This document shows positions 1 to 7,510 of a DNA stretch of 41,336 nucleotides, in pieces. Numbering within the stretch: position 1 is the stretch's first letter; each line of letters begins with the position of its first letter. The translations under genes and the position numbers were made by a program. The stretch comes from a virus: the IMG/VR virus record IMGVR_UViG_3300048593_000256, positions 1 through 41,336 of that record; one strand, 5' to 3'. The notes beneath the pieces were generated by a model. It ran no database searches and was not told where the DNA came from. It saw nothing but the letters and a program-made list of their open reading frames with translations.

Positions 1-312
1 TTGAACCGCGCACTAGAGGCTCGTTCATCTAAGCGCCCGGTCATGGCCGATCTTCGTGAGTCTGGAGAGATTGAGCAAAAGGCGGACGTGATTGTATTCC
101 TCCACCGCGAGGACTATTTTGATCCGAACAAAGACCCGGGCACACTGGAAATGATCATTGCGAAAAACCGTGATGGCGAGACGTGCACCAAGTATTTCCG
201 CCACCGGTTCGACATCATGCGGATAGAAGACGGCGAGCGTCCGTTAAGGCCCGAGCCGTCTCCGGCGCGCACGGGGTTCAAAGGCTTTAGGCAACGCCAA
301 GCCGGAAACTGA
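1..312 (+). CDS. dnaB: Replicative DNA helicase DnaB, C-terminal part (rest at 40257-41336)
   Basis: This is the last 103 residues of a DnaB-family hexameric helicase, which unwinds DNA at the replication fork. The fragment starts at the LNRALEAR motif and contains KRPVMADLRESGEIEQKADV, the conserved RecA-fold stretch with the arginine-finger region, then the final strands. It has no start of its own because the window opens inside the gene; the leading TTG is an internal Leu codon. The N-terminal 360 residues lie at the right end of the window in a compatible frame. Compared with E. coli DnaB, about eight residues (the VPVVALSQ-like strand) are missing between the two parts. It ends at a TGA just before a short gap and a small membrane-protein gene. 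Confidence 0.93.
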   Translation: MNRALEARSSKRPVMADLRESGEIEQKADVIVFLHREDYFDPNKDPGTLEMIIAKNRDGETCTKYFRHRFDIMRIEDGERPLRPEPSPARTGFKGFRQRQAGN

Positions 313-313
313 C

Positions 314-327
314 TGTTCCATTTTTGT
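314..327 (+). repeat. 14-nt repeat TGTTCCATTTTTGT (first copy)
   Basis: Lies right after the dnaB stop and upstream of the small membrane-protein gene. The same 14 bases recur at 11080-11093, upstream of the lysis/late block. Confidence 0.5.
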
Positions 328-388
328 CACTTCCCGCCACTCCGAAACAGGCCCACAATCGATGCACCACAAAGACCGAGACGCGCAC

Positions 389-553
389 ATGAGACTGTCG
401 AAAAGCCGGAACGCATGGAAAGTCCCCGAGCCCGAAAAGATGTCATGGGGACGGGCGCTGGTGAATGGCGTGGTATGGGGCGGCGGCGTGATTGCGCTGG
501 CCGCGGTCCTTGGTCAATGGTTGGCCGAGTTTCTGATGGGGGTGGCGCTGTGA
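389..553 (+). CDS. Small single-pass membrane protein, unknown function
   Basis: An open frame of about 54 residues with a basic N-terminus (RLSKSRNAWKVPEPEKMSW), one hydrophobic helix rich in Gly, Ala, Val and Leu (about residues 22-45 from the start used here) and a short tail. This suggests an inner-membrane protein with a single helix. An earlier in-frame ATG exists at 362, but neither start has a good ribosome binding site; 389 gives the more usual compact N-terminus. The stop overlaps the GTG start of the next gene, which suggests translational coupling. I do not recognise a family. Confidence 0.55.
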   Translation: MRLSKSRNAWKVPEPEKMSWGRALVNGVVWGGGVIALAAVLGQWLAEFLMGVAL

Positions 554-894
554 GTAGATACAAAACACTCGCTTCGTGGGAGGTGTGCGATCCGATTGGG
601 GTAAAGGATCGTGCGGGAAACTGGGTTCTTAGAGCGTTTAATGATGGCACGCTTGGCGCTGACGACGGCATTTTAGAATTGCTTGCGGAGGCTGGAAGCG
701 TGCTTGGAGAGACCGGCCTAACCCCTCGCCAGTTGGCGGACCAGCGCGCGGAGTTGCTAGAGGTGCTGAAAGCGATGCATGCCAATTTTAAGTCCCAGCA
801 CGAACTGATCCTTTTGATTGGAAGCCCATATTTTGTTGAGTTGAACCAGAGGGCGGAAGCCGCCATCGCTAACGCCGAAGGAGCCGAAAAATGA
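550..894 (+). CDS. Small phage protein with the GLTPxxLxxQRxELLxxL module
   Basis: 114 residues, GTG start overlapping the previous stop (GTGA). The C-terminal half carries the motif GLTPRQLADQRAELLEVL followed by a run ending AEAAIANAEGAEK. The same arrangement is found in the protein at 37108-37482 (GLTPSELSAQRDELLAAL ... AITNAAKGKK), so the two are paralogues or share a mobile domain. The N-terminal part (RYKTLASWEVCDPIGVKDRAG) reads like a short beta-rich domain. Function unknown; such modules occur in many phage accessory proteins. The end overlaps the next gene by ATGA. Confidence 0.8.
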   Translation: MSRYKTLASWEVCDPIGVKDRAGNWVLRAFNDGTLGADDGILELLAEAGSVLGETGLTPRQLADQRAELLEVLKAMHANFKSQHELILLIGSPYFVELNQRAEAAIANAEGAEK

Positions 895-2006
895 GATACG
901 AAGAACTGACCACCCCCGAGGCCGTCATTGCGGCTTTCGAGGCGGGGCGGAGGGTAGAGCGAACGGCGAATCAGGGCCGGCATTGGCTGCCTACGGCGCA
1001 GGCCCTTGAACGGGATACGGCGGGATACATCCGGATTGGTTGGCGCTACCGCGCCCTGATCGAAGAGCCCGAGGCCGGCTCGGAAGATGCGTGCAGGCAG
1101 CGCGACAAAAACGACGCCGATGCGCTGGTTACGGCCATGGAGCGACACATCGCAGGCAGCGGTATTGCTATCCCCAAGCTGTGCGCGCCGCCAGCCCCCG
1201 ACGGCTTCACGCCGTGGTATGGCGGGGAGTGCCCGGAGGACGCGCGGTGGTGGCGTGTCACCGTGATCTATCGGAGCGGTGAGATGGCGACAGGCAGTGC
1301 CGCCGAAAAGTTCTGGCGCCACCTCAACGATGGCACCGACATCATCGCCTACCGCGTCGAGAGCGTGCAGCCGAAGCCCGAGCCCGAGCCCGCCAAGGCA
1401 GCGCCGGACTATCGCGCAATCCTGATCGATGTGGCCGGCAATCTTCGGCGGATGCTCGACGATGAGTTTTCAGACTGCGACCATGAGCGAGCCAATGCGG
1501 TAATGGAACGCATCAACAATGCACTCTCTGCCCCGGCACCCGCGCCGTCCGATGTCGAGGCGCTGGCGATCGTCGGCGAAATGGATCGCACGGCGCCGCC
1601 GAAAGTATGGCTGCAAATTGACACAAATGGCAATCCTAGTGACCGGTCTGACCCCATCCCTCGCGACGCGTGGGGCGAGTTGACGTGGTGCCACGAAAGC
1701 ATCGGCGGTCAAGAGGTTGTCTATATCCGCGAGGACATCGCCCGCCGCCTGCGCCCGCAGGTAGATGAGGCGACCCAAGACGCAATCGATAATATCTTGA
1801 ATCGACTGGACCAGTGGGGCAAGGCCTACCCGACAAGCATTTTCCGAGAGATTACGGATGAGGATCGCGAATGGCTGCATCGGGAAAGGCCGGGCCTGAT
1901 GGATCGAATTGCGGCCGGAATGGGCCGACACATGCACAAGATGATCGCGCAGGATATCGCAGCCCTCACCGCCGCCCTGAACCCGGAGCAAGACAATGCG
2001 AGTTGA
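891..2006 (+). CDS. Hypothetical phage accessory protein, multi-module
   Basis: 371 residues starting at the ATG in an ATGA overlap. The N-terminus (YEELTTPEAVIAAFEAGRRVE) resembles short modules often found in phage proteins of unknown role. Pro/Ala-rich linkers (PKPEPEPAKAAP, PAPAPS) separate several small regions, among them one with DGFTPWYGGECPEDARWWRVTVIYRSG. No catalytic motif stands out. It looks like a mosaic of small phage domains joined by linkers. It is followed by a gene overlapping its last 11 bases. Confidence 0.75.
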   Translation: MRYEELTTPEAVIAAFEAGRRVERTANQGRHWLPTAQALERDTAGYIRIGWRYRALIEEPEAGSEDACRQRDKNDADALVTAMERHIAGSGIAIPKLCAPPAPDGFTPWYGGECPEDARWWRVTVIYRSGEMATGSAAEKFWRHLNDGTDIIAYRVESVQPKPEPEPAKAAPDYRAILIDVAGNLRRMLDDEFSDCDHERANAVMERINNALSAPAPAPSDVEALAIVGEMDRTAPPKVWLQIDTNGNPSDRSDPIPRDAWGELTWCHESIGGQEVVYIREDIARRLRPQVDEATQDAIDNILNRLDQWGKAYPTSIFREITDEDREWLHRERPGLMDRIAAGMGRHMHKMIAQDIAALTAALNPEQDNAS

Positions 2007-2307
2007 ACTCAAGCATCATTACGGCTGGTGTGAATACGAGATTGCCGGCGCAGAGTCCATCGAGGACGCTGCATACAAGGCGGTTCGTCAGTCGCACAAA
2101 TTTCTGAGAGCCAAGAATCACACTTACAGTATCGGGGAAATGAAAACGACGTGGGGCGGTCGCGATATTCGATGGACCTCAGTCCTCGTTTTCCGCGGTA
2201 AAGGTGCGCCCGCTTATACTGGCCCGAAATGGGCGGATACTTCTTACTGGTTCGCGGTCGAATACCGGGACCCAACCGCCATGAACCCGGAGGCCGACAA
2301 TGGCTAA
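1996..2307 (+). CDS. Hypothetical small phage protein
   Basis: 103 residues; the ATG is preceded by CCGGAGCAAGACA, so a GGAG site supports this start. The sequence is rich in Tyr and Trp (HHYGWCEYEIAG, TTWGGRDIRW, TSYWFAVEYRDP), consistent with a small folded beta protein. It overlaps the previous gene by 11 bases and the next by 8, as in a tightly packed early operon. No family recognised. Confidence 0.75.
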   Translation: MRVELKHHYGWCEYEIAGAESIEDAAYKAVRQSHKFLRAKNHTYSIGEMKTTWGGRDIRWTSVLVFRGKGAPAYTGPKWADTSYWFAVEYRDPTAMNPEADNG

Positions 2308-2533
2308 GAAGAAAGCAAAGAAATCAGAATTCGACTATCCGGCGACGTTTGATCGCCTTATGTCCGAGCACTTCGGCGAGACGTTCAAGACCGAGTGGAA
2401 CCTTTTTGCGGGATCGTTCGGCGGGTACGTCACCGTGCGCGCAGGCGGAAGGCCGCTGACGAAAGCGCAGACCAAAGTCGGTAGGACGATCAGCAACGCC
2501 ATTGCGGCGGGGCAGGAGGCCGGCAATGGATGA
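2300..2533 (+). CDS. Hypothetical small basic protein
   Basis: 77 residues with a Lys-rich N-terminus (MAKKKAKKSEFDYP) and a Gly-rich end. The ATG is preceded by CCGGAGGCCGACA, a strong ribosome binding site. It may bind nucleic acid through the basic tail, but that is only inference. Overlaps both neighbours. Confidence 0.72.
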   Translation: MAKKKAKKSEFDYPATFDRLMSEHFGETFKTEWNLFAGSFGGYVTVRAGGRPLTKAQTKVGRTISNAIAAGQEAGNG

Positions 2534-3665
2534 CCTGCGCGAACTACTGAAACGGTCACTCCCGTTCATCGCCTACGCCTATAGCAGCAGCCTCGCAGGC
2601 GCGGAGGAGCTAGGTCGAGAGATTGAGCGCGCCCTCGCCGCGCAGCCTGCGCCCGTTGAACCTATCGCCCTGCGCGAGAAGTTGAGATCGTGCGAGGAAT
2701 CGCTGGCCGCTGCCGAGAAGCGCATCGCCGAATTGGAGGCCGCGCAGCCTGCGCCGGGTGGCGTTGCGACCGGTCCATATGTCGAAAGGCTGATCCGCAT
2801 CTTTCGCGACCACCCGCACGACGACACGTCGGCACTTGTGCTGCGCGATTACGGCACCGCCGCAACCGCAGCAGTCAAGGATTCCTTGACGACTGCGCAG
2901 TGCGGGCGACCGAATGTCGCGTGTGCGTATCCCGACTGCGGCGAATATTGCCGGCATCGGTTGGCGCAGCCCAAGCCCGCCGAGGGCGGGGCGGTGGACA
3001 GCACGTTTCAGGCTAGCGTGCGCCCGTGGGTGCTCGAATGCTTCGGCGATGAAGCCGCCAACGACGTTCGCGAGCGCGGGGACCGTTTGCTCGAAGAGGT
3101 CTTGGAGCTGCTGCAATCGCACGGCTACGATCCGGCACGCGTTGCGACGCTGCGCGATTACGTGTTCAGCCGGCCCGCGGGTGAGCCCGCGCAGGAAGTC
3201 GGCGGCGTCATGGTGACACTTGCCGCCTACTGCCTCGCCACCGGCATCGACATGCACGCGGCCGGCGAAACGGAGCTGGCGCGTATCTGGACGAAGGTCG
3301 ATGCGATCCGGGCGAAGCAAGCGAGCAAACGCGGCCTGCATACTCCGCTGCCCGTACCGCCCGCCGGCAGCGGGGAGGCGGTGGCAGTCCCCGTCGGAGA
3401 AGTGCAGCGTCTGTGCAACGCCCCCGCGACGGCTTGGCTCTACGAGCCGCGGAATCTCAAGCACGGCACGAAGCTCTACGCCGGAGCGCCGCCCGCGGAT
3501 GCCGAGGCGCTGATCGAGGACGTGAGAGATATCATCGCGCTCGGCTGCGTCTTGAGGCAGGGCGGGCCTGACCCGATCGATCTGCAGGAGCTTTCGGACG
3601 CGCTTTGGGAAGCGGTCCAGATCGCCGATAGAATCGACGGCCGGCTGTCCGGCGGGGAGGGGTGA
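2526..3665 (+). CDS. MazG-like nucleotide pyrophosphohydrolase domain protein with coiled coil
   Basis: 379 residues; the start is set by GGCAGGAGGCCGGCAATG. An N-terminal helical and coiled-coil part (SCEESLAAAEKRIAELEAA) precedes a Cys/His-containing stretch. From about residue 165 to 275 there is a MazG-like domain: acidic EE at 190-191 and E194 within LLEEVLELLQ, then GEPAQEVGGVMVTLAAYCL and DMHAAGETELARIWTK. This pattern is typical of phage all-alpha NTP pyrophosphohydrolases, which hydrolyse NTPs or alarmone-like nucleotides. The C-terminus has a WLYEP...LYAGAPP module common in phage mosaic proteins. Possible role: clearing non-canonical nucleotides or lowering (p)ppGpp during infection (inferred from the family). 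Confidence 0.85.
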   Translation: MDDLRELLKRSLPFIAYAYSSSLAGAEELGREIERALAAQPAPVEPIALREKLRSCEESLAAAEKRIAELEAAQPAPGGVATGPYVERLIRIFRDHPHDDTSALVLRDYGTAATAAVKDSLTTAQCGRPNVACAYPDCGEYCRHRLAQPKPAEGGAVDSTFQASVRPWVLECFGDEAANDVRERGDRLLEEVLELLQSHGYDPARVATLRDYVFSRPAGEPAQEVGGVMVTLAAYCLATGIDMHAAGETELARIWTKVDAIRAKQASKRGLHTPLPVPPAGSGEAVAVPVGEVQRLCNAPATAWLYEPRNLKHGTKLYAGAPPADAEALIEDVRDIIALGCVLRQGGPDPIDLQELSDALWEAVQIADRIDGRLSGGEG

Positions 3666-3892
3666 TGCGCATGCAGCCCGAGGATTACACTGCGATTGTC
3701 GATGCAACCATCGCGCAGATTCACGACTTGGCGTCCAGGCTGTCGGCCATCATCGCAAAGGACAACAAAATGCGTGCGGCAGGCAGTGCTGGAAAGCTAG
3801 GCCCGCGAAATCTGACGAATATCAACAGCCTGCTTTCGATCCCTCTTAAGGAGCAGATCGGCAGCAACGACAGCGGAGGCGACCATGCGTGA
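3665..3892 (+). CDS. Hypothetical small protein
   Basis: 75 residues. ATG at 3665 overlaps the previous stop by one base (TGATG) and is preceded by GGGGAGGGG, a good ribosome binding site; a GTG three bases earlier is also possible. Helical N-terminus (IAQIHDLASRLSAIIAKD), no recognised family. Confidence 0.65.
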   Translation: MRMQPEDYTAIVDATIAQIHDLASRLSAIIAKDNKMRAAGSAGKLGPRNLTNINSLLSIPLKEQIGSNDSGGDHA

Positions 3893-4796
3893 CGAACTCG
3901 AAAGGCTGGCGGATCGGCTGGCCGACATTCATATCAGCGACCATCGCCCCGGCTTGTGGGCAAAGATGGCGGATGTTGCAGAAAAACTCCGCGCTCTCGC
4001 CGAGTGCCTACCAACAGACCCGCAGGCATACACCCCGACTCGCTGCCGAGAATGCGGAGAGCCGACAATGCATGTCGGAACCCTCTGTTATGCGTGCGCC
4101 CACAAAACAGCCAAAGAAGAGGAGGTGATGCAGATTGAACCCGGGAACTCCGGATACACACCGCCTGTAGCCCCGCCCCCGTCCGATGTGGGCGGGGGCG
4201 GTCAGGTGCCACTGCCGCATCCTGACTGCGGATCAATCTCGATTGGGCGAAGGGTGTTTAAGCTCGGCCACTCGGATGAGGCGATGCTCATCTTCGCCAC
4301 CGCCCGAGTGGCCGCGGAGACTGCGGCGTTGCGCGCGAAGCTGGCCGAGGCGACAGACTGGGCATCTCATCTTGAGCGCGCAGCAAGCAAGCGATGCGAC
4401 TGGCCGGATTGCAACTGCAAGCAATCCATCGACACAAAGCTGGTGCACTGCGAGCGACTACCGATCCGAATTCTTGAGGACTCTGCGGGCACCTCTCCCA
4501 TCGACGATTTGCGAGCCGAGGCCGAGAGGCTGCGGAAGGATGCGGATAACCTGCGGGCGATCCTGCGCCAAGTCTACGGGATGGCCGACAAGGGCAGCGA
4601 GTCGCCAGGGGCTGCATACCGGTGGTGCGAACGCATAGACGAGGTGATCTGCTTAGGTCGCCCGCTATCAGAGTATGTGGATTGGGAGGCTGATCTCCCG
4701 CCGGCAATCGACGCCGCCATCCTCGCCGATCGGGAGGAAAAAGAGGAAGGCCTCGGCGGACTGGTGGGCGCGGAATTGGCCGGGGGTGAGTCGTGA
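3885..4796 (+). CDS. Hypothetical protein with zinc-ribbon-like cysteines and helical C-terminus
   Basis: 303 residues, ATG preceded by GGAGGCGACC. After an N-terminal helix a CRECGEPT...LCYACAHK pair of CxxC knuckles (about residues 54-73) suggests a zinc ribbon. A second Cys cluster occurs at CDWPDCNCKQ. Helical stretches with heptad spacing (LRAEAERLRKDADNLRAILRQV) follow. A mosaic architecture like its neighbours, function unknown. The end overlaps the GTG of a short membrane protein. Confidence 0.75.
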   Translation: MRDELERLADRLADIHISDHRPGLWAKMADVAEKLRALAECLPTDPQAYTPTRCRECGEPTMHVGTLCYACAHKTAKEEEVMQIEPGNSGYTPPVAPPPSDVGGGGQVPLPHPDCGSISIGRRVFKLGHSDEAMLIFATARVAAETAALRAKLAEATDWASHLERAASKRCDWPDCNCKQSIDTKLVHCERLPIRILEDSAGTSPIDDLRAEAERLRKDADNLRAILRQVYGMADKGSESPGAAYRWCERIDEVICLGRPLSEYVDWEADLPPAIDAAILADREEKEEGLGGLVGAELAGGES

Positions 4797-4960
4797 AAAA
4801 GAGTCTGAAATACGCGATTGCGCTCTGTATTGCGCTCTGTTTGATTTGGCCGGCCGCCATTGTCGCCGGGCTTTTTCTTGGGATTGGCGAGAGGATTGAG
4901 TCCGCAGTTATAAGGGTGTCGGGATGGTTTGATGAATGGATTGACGGGCGGGGCGAATAA
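4793..4960 (+). CDS. Short membrane protein, unknown function
   Basis: A 55-codon frame starting with GTG in a GTGA overlap. It encodes VKKSLKYAIALCIALC, a long hydrophobic helix (about residues 8-32) and then an amphipathic acidic tail (GWFDEWIDGRGE). The N-in basic end plus one transmembrane helix suggests an inner-membrane peptide. Its stop overlaps the next ATG (TAATG), consistent with coupled translation. Confidence 0.6.
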   Translation: MKKSLKYAIALCIALCLIWPAAIVAGLFLGIGERIESAVIRVSGWFDEWIDGRGE

Positions 4961-5202
4961 TGAGCCTGCAATGGTGCGCGGAATGTGGTCATAAAATGCA
5001 GCCGCTCCAGCCAAGCGGGCACGCGCGCTGCTGCACTGGTGCTGGCTACTGGTCGGAGATTGCACCGACCGAACCGGATGTAGCAATGTACCGACAGCTT
5101 TACGGCGAGTCGCCGCCAAAACGAGACGGTCTGCATCTGTATCGGTCACACAAATGGCTGCCCGGGATGAAGCCGGTATTCCCGACGAGGAGAGAATCAT
5201 GA
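4960..5202 (+). CDS. Small protein with a CxxC...CC knuckle
   Basis: 80 residues. The N-terminus WCAECGHKMQPLQPSGHARCC has Cys and His spaced as in a small zinc finger. The remainder is basic and aromatic (YRSHKWLPGMKPVFPTRRES). Coupled to its neighbours by TAATG and ATGA overlaps. Possible nucleic-acid or protein binding, otherwise unknown. Confidence 0.68.
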   Translation: MSLQWCAECGHKMQPLQPSGHARCCTGAGYWSEIAPTEPDVAMYRQLYGESPPKRDGLHLYRSHKWLPGMKPVFPTRRES

Positions 5203-5342
5203 GCCTACACCGCAAGAAGCCGAAGATGGCGCGGGCGGCGTGGAGGTCTAAGCGCGTGTGGATGAATGTTTGGTGGTCTCCAATGTCAAAGGCTGACGTA
5301 ATATGTCGCTGGCATCGCGCAGTGAGCGGGAGGAAGAAATAG
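5199..5342 (+). CDS. Very small basic protein
   Basis: 47 residues, starting in an ATGA overlap with an upstream GAGAG. Strongly basic and Trp-rich (HRKKPKMARAAWRSKRVW). An in-frame ATG at 5154 exists but would overlap the previous gene deeply. Could bind nucleic acid; no family recognised. Confidence 0.6.
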   Translation: MSLHRKKPKMARAAWRSKRVWMNVWWSPMSKADVICRWHRAVSGRKK

Positions 5343-5345
5343 ATA

Positions 5346-5786
5346 ATGCAAAAGATTGTTAACTCGCGCGACAATCTGCGCGAATTCTTCCGAGAAGTAG
5401 AAGAAGCATTTGAGCGTTACAAGTACCTTGTATGCTCGGTTACACGGAAGCGCAGGACTTTAGACCAAAGTGCGCAGGCTCATGTCTGGTATAAGCAAAT
5501 TAGCAAAGAGCTTGGAGAGGATACACCGCTTGGTGTAAAATGCGAGTGCAAGCTAAACGTCGGCATCCCTATGCTATGCGCGGAAGATGATGAATTCCGG
5601 CAGTTTTGGGCGATGGCATCCAAGGGGCTGACTTATGAAGAGCAATTGACAGCGGTCAAGTTTGTGGCCGTTACTTCAATTATGACCATAGATGTCTCGA
5701 ACCAATACCTGCGCGGATTGCAGGATTATTGGGGGCCGCGCGGAGTATCGCTTAAGTTTTTGGATTGCTATGAGCCCGGAAGTTAG
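5346..5786 (+). CDS. NinB-like recombination protein
   Basis: 146 residues, ATG preceded by AGGAAGAAATAGATA. The core KYLVCSVTRKRRTLDQSAQAH followed by YKQISKELGEDTPLGVKCECKL matches the pattern of NinB/Orf-type phage recombination proteins: a basic strand, then a Q-x-x-x-x-x-W-Y-x-x-I helix and a K-L-x-x-G-x-P segment. In lambda the NinB (Orf) protein acts as a recombination mediator on SSB-coated DNA. The neighbouring genes for a Ref-like nuclease and a VRR-NUC protein support a recombination/repair cluster. The family assignment rests on motif memory and is moderate. Confidence 0.65.
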   Translation: MQKIVNSRDNLREFFREVEEAFERYKYLVCSVTRKRRTLDQSAQAHVWYKQISKELGEDTPLGVKCECKLNVGIPMLCAEDDEFRQFWAMASKGLTYEEQLTAVKFVAVTSIMTIDVSNQYLRGLQDYWGPRGVSLKFLDCYEPGS

Positions 5787-6126
5787 AGATATCGCGATCC
5801 GCGAAATAGGATGCATCATCGCTCACAAGCTTGGGTTAGGCTGGGTGCCGTGTGAAAAGCACCACCTGCTGACGACTGGGTTGCACGGCAACGGCAAGAG
5901 GCGGGGCGAGGCGTATACCGTCGGCTTTAACCCTTGGGCGCACCAAGGGAAGCCGTTTGGAGAGTGGGACAAGGCCCGGTGCTTTGCAGTATTCGGCCCG
6001 TCTTATGCAAAGTCGCCGCGCGCGTTTCGAGAGTTGTACGGAAGCGATGAAGAATTGCTTGAATACCAAAATGCAAGAATTAGGGAATGGGCGTCTAGTT
6101 TCGTAGGGAGGAGCTTTGATGTGTGA
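5770..6126 (+). CDS. Ref-like RecA-dependent nuclease (HNH-type)
   Basis: 118 residues from ATG 5770, overlapping the previous gene by 17 bases. Motif order C28-x-x-H31-H32-L-L-T, then GKRRGEAYTVGFNPWAHQGKP, a GPSYAKSPRAFRELYG segment and a final helix. This is the layout of the P1 Ref family, which cleaves DNA within RecA D-loops. The usual PWHH is PWAH here, so one expected histidine is changed; activity may be altered or the ligand supplied elsewhere. Its place beside NinB-like and VRR-NUC genes fits recombination. Confidence 0.78.
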   Translation: MSPEVRDIAIREIGCIIAHKLGLGWVPCEKHHLLTTGLHGNGKRRGEAYTVGFNPWAHQGKPFGEWDKARCFAVFGPSYAKSPRAFRELYGSDEELLEYQNARIREWASSFVGRSFDV

Positions 6127-6349
6127 TGCAAAGGTTTGCACGCGGTGCACGCGGACGCTGCCGATTGAATTGTTCCGGCCAAAGACAGCGCCAAAAAAAG
6201 GACATCATTCGGAATGCCGGCAGTGTGAGGCTAAACGTGCGGCGAAGAAAAAGCCTTATGAGTTAGTCCACATTCCGCACCCATTGACGGCAGTTGCAAA
6301 CGCTTGGGCCGGCCCTGTAGATCGTGAGCCGTGGAGGCGGTCGGTATGA
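6119..6349 (+). CDS. Zinc-finger protein of HNH-associated type
   Basis: 76 residues with ATG at 6119 after GGGAGGAGCTTTG. It carries CTRCTRTLPIELFRPK and later HSECRQCEAK, a CxxC...CxxC zinc knuckle of the kind that often precedes HNH endonuclease domains in phages. No nuclease core follows, so it is probably a stand-alone DNA-binding finger. Overlaps the end of the Ref-like gene and the start of the next. Confidence 0.7.
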   Translation: MCDAKVCTRCTRTLPIELFRPKTAPKKGHHSECRQCEAKRAAKKKPYELVHIPHPLTAVANAWAGPVDREPWRRSV

Positions 6350-6678
6350 GCAAGAAAATCTATCGGCCCGCAAAGACAGATGCTAATCAGGCCGAGATTG
6401 TGACGGCGCTAAGGGCGCATGGATGCGGCGTCTTGTCGCTCGCCCCAATGGGTGATGGGTGCCCTGACTTGCTTGTCTGGACGCCATACGCGCTAGGTGC
6501 CGGATTGAGGCTCAAGACAGGCGGACAGCATTTGCTGCTAGAGGTAAAAGACGGGTCAAAGCCACCAAGCTCCCGTAAGCTGACGCCGAAACAGCGGGTA
6601 TTTCACGAATGGTGGCCCGGAGAAATTCACATTGTCGAAACCGTAGATCAGGCCTTGGCGGCCGCAGGGGTGACCTAG
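6346..6678 (+). CDS. VRR-NUC / Holliday-junction-resolvase-like nuclease
   Basis: 110 residues, ATG in an ATGA overlap. PD-(D/E)XK-type signature: GDGCPDLLVW (D41), then LLLEVKDG (E66, K68) and LTPKQRVFHEWW. This matches the small VRR-NUC nucleases (restriction-fold, structure-specific) widespread in phages. Probable role: cleavage of branched recombination or replication intermediates before packaging. The catalytic residues all appear present. Confidence 0.82.
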   Translation: MSKKIYRPAKTDANQAEIVTALRAHGCGVLSLAPMGDGCPDLLVWTPYALGAGLRLKTGGQHLLLEVKDGSKPPSSRKLTPKQRVFHEWWPGEIHIVETVDQALAAAGVT

Positions 6679-6680
6679 AT

Positions 6681-6860
6681 ATGAGCGACCTTCCTTTCAC
6701 CTGTAACAACCCGCACCTGTGCAAAAACGGCCATACGTGCGCCCACAACCCCATGAATCAGTTGACCGAATCCCGGCGGCAGAAAATCGCGGTTTCGGTC
6801 AAACGGGGCGGCGAGTGCAGCCATTACAAGCCGGCGAGCGTTCCACATTCGGAACGGTGA
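6681..6860 (+). CDS. Small cysteine-rich protein
   Basis: 59 residues, three bases after the previous stop. FTCNNPHLCKNGHTCAHNP then ECSHYKP gives four or five Cys plus His, likely one zinc site. Last gene of this rightward run before an 80-base gap with a promoter-like sequence. Confidence 0.65.
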   Translation: MSDLPFTCNNPHLCKNGHTCAHNPMNQLTESRRQKIAVSVKRGGECSHYKPASVPHSER

Positions 6861-6876
6861 ATCTCATTTATTGCAG

Positions 6877-6916
6877 TTGACAGCAAAAGAAAATAGCAAA
6901 TAATAGTTGCTACAAT
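6877..6916 (+). promoter_or_regulatory. Candidate sigma-70 promoter upstream of 6941
   Basis: A perfect -35 TTGACA lies at 6877-6882, with ATAATA 17 bases later (6900-6905). An extended -10 (TGC then TACAAT, 6908-6916) sits slightly further down. The stretch is locally AT-rich in a GC-rich genome and lies in the only gap of this block. Which -10 is used cannot be told by eye. Confidence 0.55.
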
Positions 6917-6940
6917 AACGGCAATTACTGAGTCAATACC

Positions 6941-7149
6941 ATGAAAATCGAATACGGTATCGAAATCCCGCAAAGAAAGCCCCTTAACGGTAAGGGCCGC
7001 GATTCCATCTACCCTTTCCATTCGATGGGGCTGGGCGACAGCTTTTCGGTTCAGAAGGCTTGGCGCACGGTCGTCGATACGGACGAAAGTTCGCAACCCG
7101 GGAGTGCCCGAAGAATCCCGAGAATGTGCGGGTTTGGCGGGTCGAGTAA
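6941..7149 (+). pseudogene. Small phage protein broken by a -1 frameshift
   Basis: Frame A from ATG 6941 gives MKIEYGIEIPQRKP ... YPFHSMGLGDSFSVQKAWRTVV, the usual N-terminus of a small phage family. It then changes into a non-family tail running to 7183. From about 7066 the frame that starts one base earlier reads HGRRYGRKFATRE ... VRVWRVE and stops at 7147-7149, exactly the family's C-terminus. Restoring one base near 7075 would give a normal protein of about 69 residues. Intact relatives are at 36911-37111 and 37727-37930. It could be a real lesion, programmed slippage or a sequencing error. Confidence 0.7.
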
Positions 7150-7198
7150 GCGCGCCAGTTTGGCTCCACCGGTAGAACGATGAATTCCGCTGGGGGCG

Positions 7199-7226
7199 TT
7201 GACCAGCCTAAGGAGCGGCGTAAGAT
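7199..7226 (+). promoter_or_regulatory. Candidate promoter upstream of 7265
   Basis: -35 TTGACC (7199-7204), 16-base spacer and TAAGAT (7221-7226), followed 39 bases later by the next gene's ATG. Moderate match to the sigma-70 consensus. Confidence 0.4.
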
Positions 7227-7264
7227 GGACACATAGCCGGCGGGGTGCCGGGGGAGAAACGAAG

Positions 7265-7510
7265 ATGAACATCACGAATGCCAAGCTGATCGCTTACGCC
7301 GAGGCCAACTTCAGCGCCACCAAGGCGCTGGCCGAAAGCTCGAAGCCGGGATGCAGAGAGGCCCGCGAGCGCATGAAGCGCGCAGCGAAGTACGGCCTCG
7401 ACAGCAAGGGCTACATGGTCGGGCGGCAGGGCGGATACATCAACATGATCGGCTGGGGCTCGCGTGGCATCGAGATTCTGCGGTGCGTCCGCGAAGGCGG
7501 TGCGGCATGA
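7265..7510 (+). CDS. Hypothetical small protein
   Basis: 81 residues from ATG 7265, preceded by GGGGGAGAAACGAAG. A helical N-terminus (TNAKLIAYAEANFSATKALAES) and basic centre lead to a Gly-rich C-terminus (GYMVGRQGGYINMIGWGSRG). An upstream in-frame start at 7199 lies within the promoter-like region and is unlikely. No family recognised. Ends in an ATGA overlap. Confidence 0.7.
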   Translation: MNITNAKLIAYAEANFSATKALAESSKPGCREARERMKRAAKYGLDSKGYMVGRQGGYINMIGWGSRGIEILRCVREGGAA

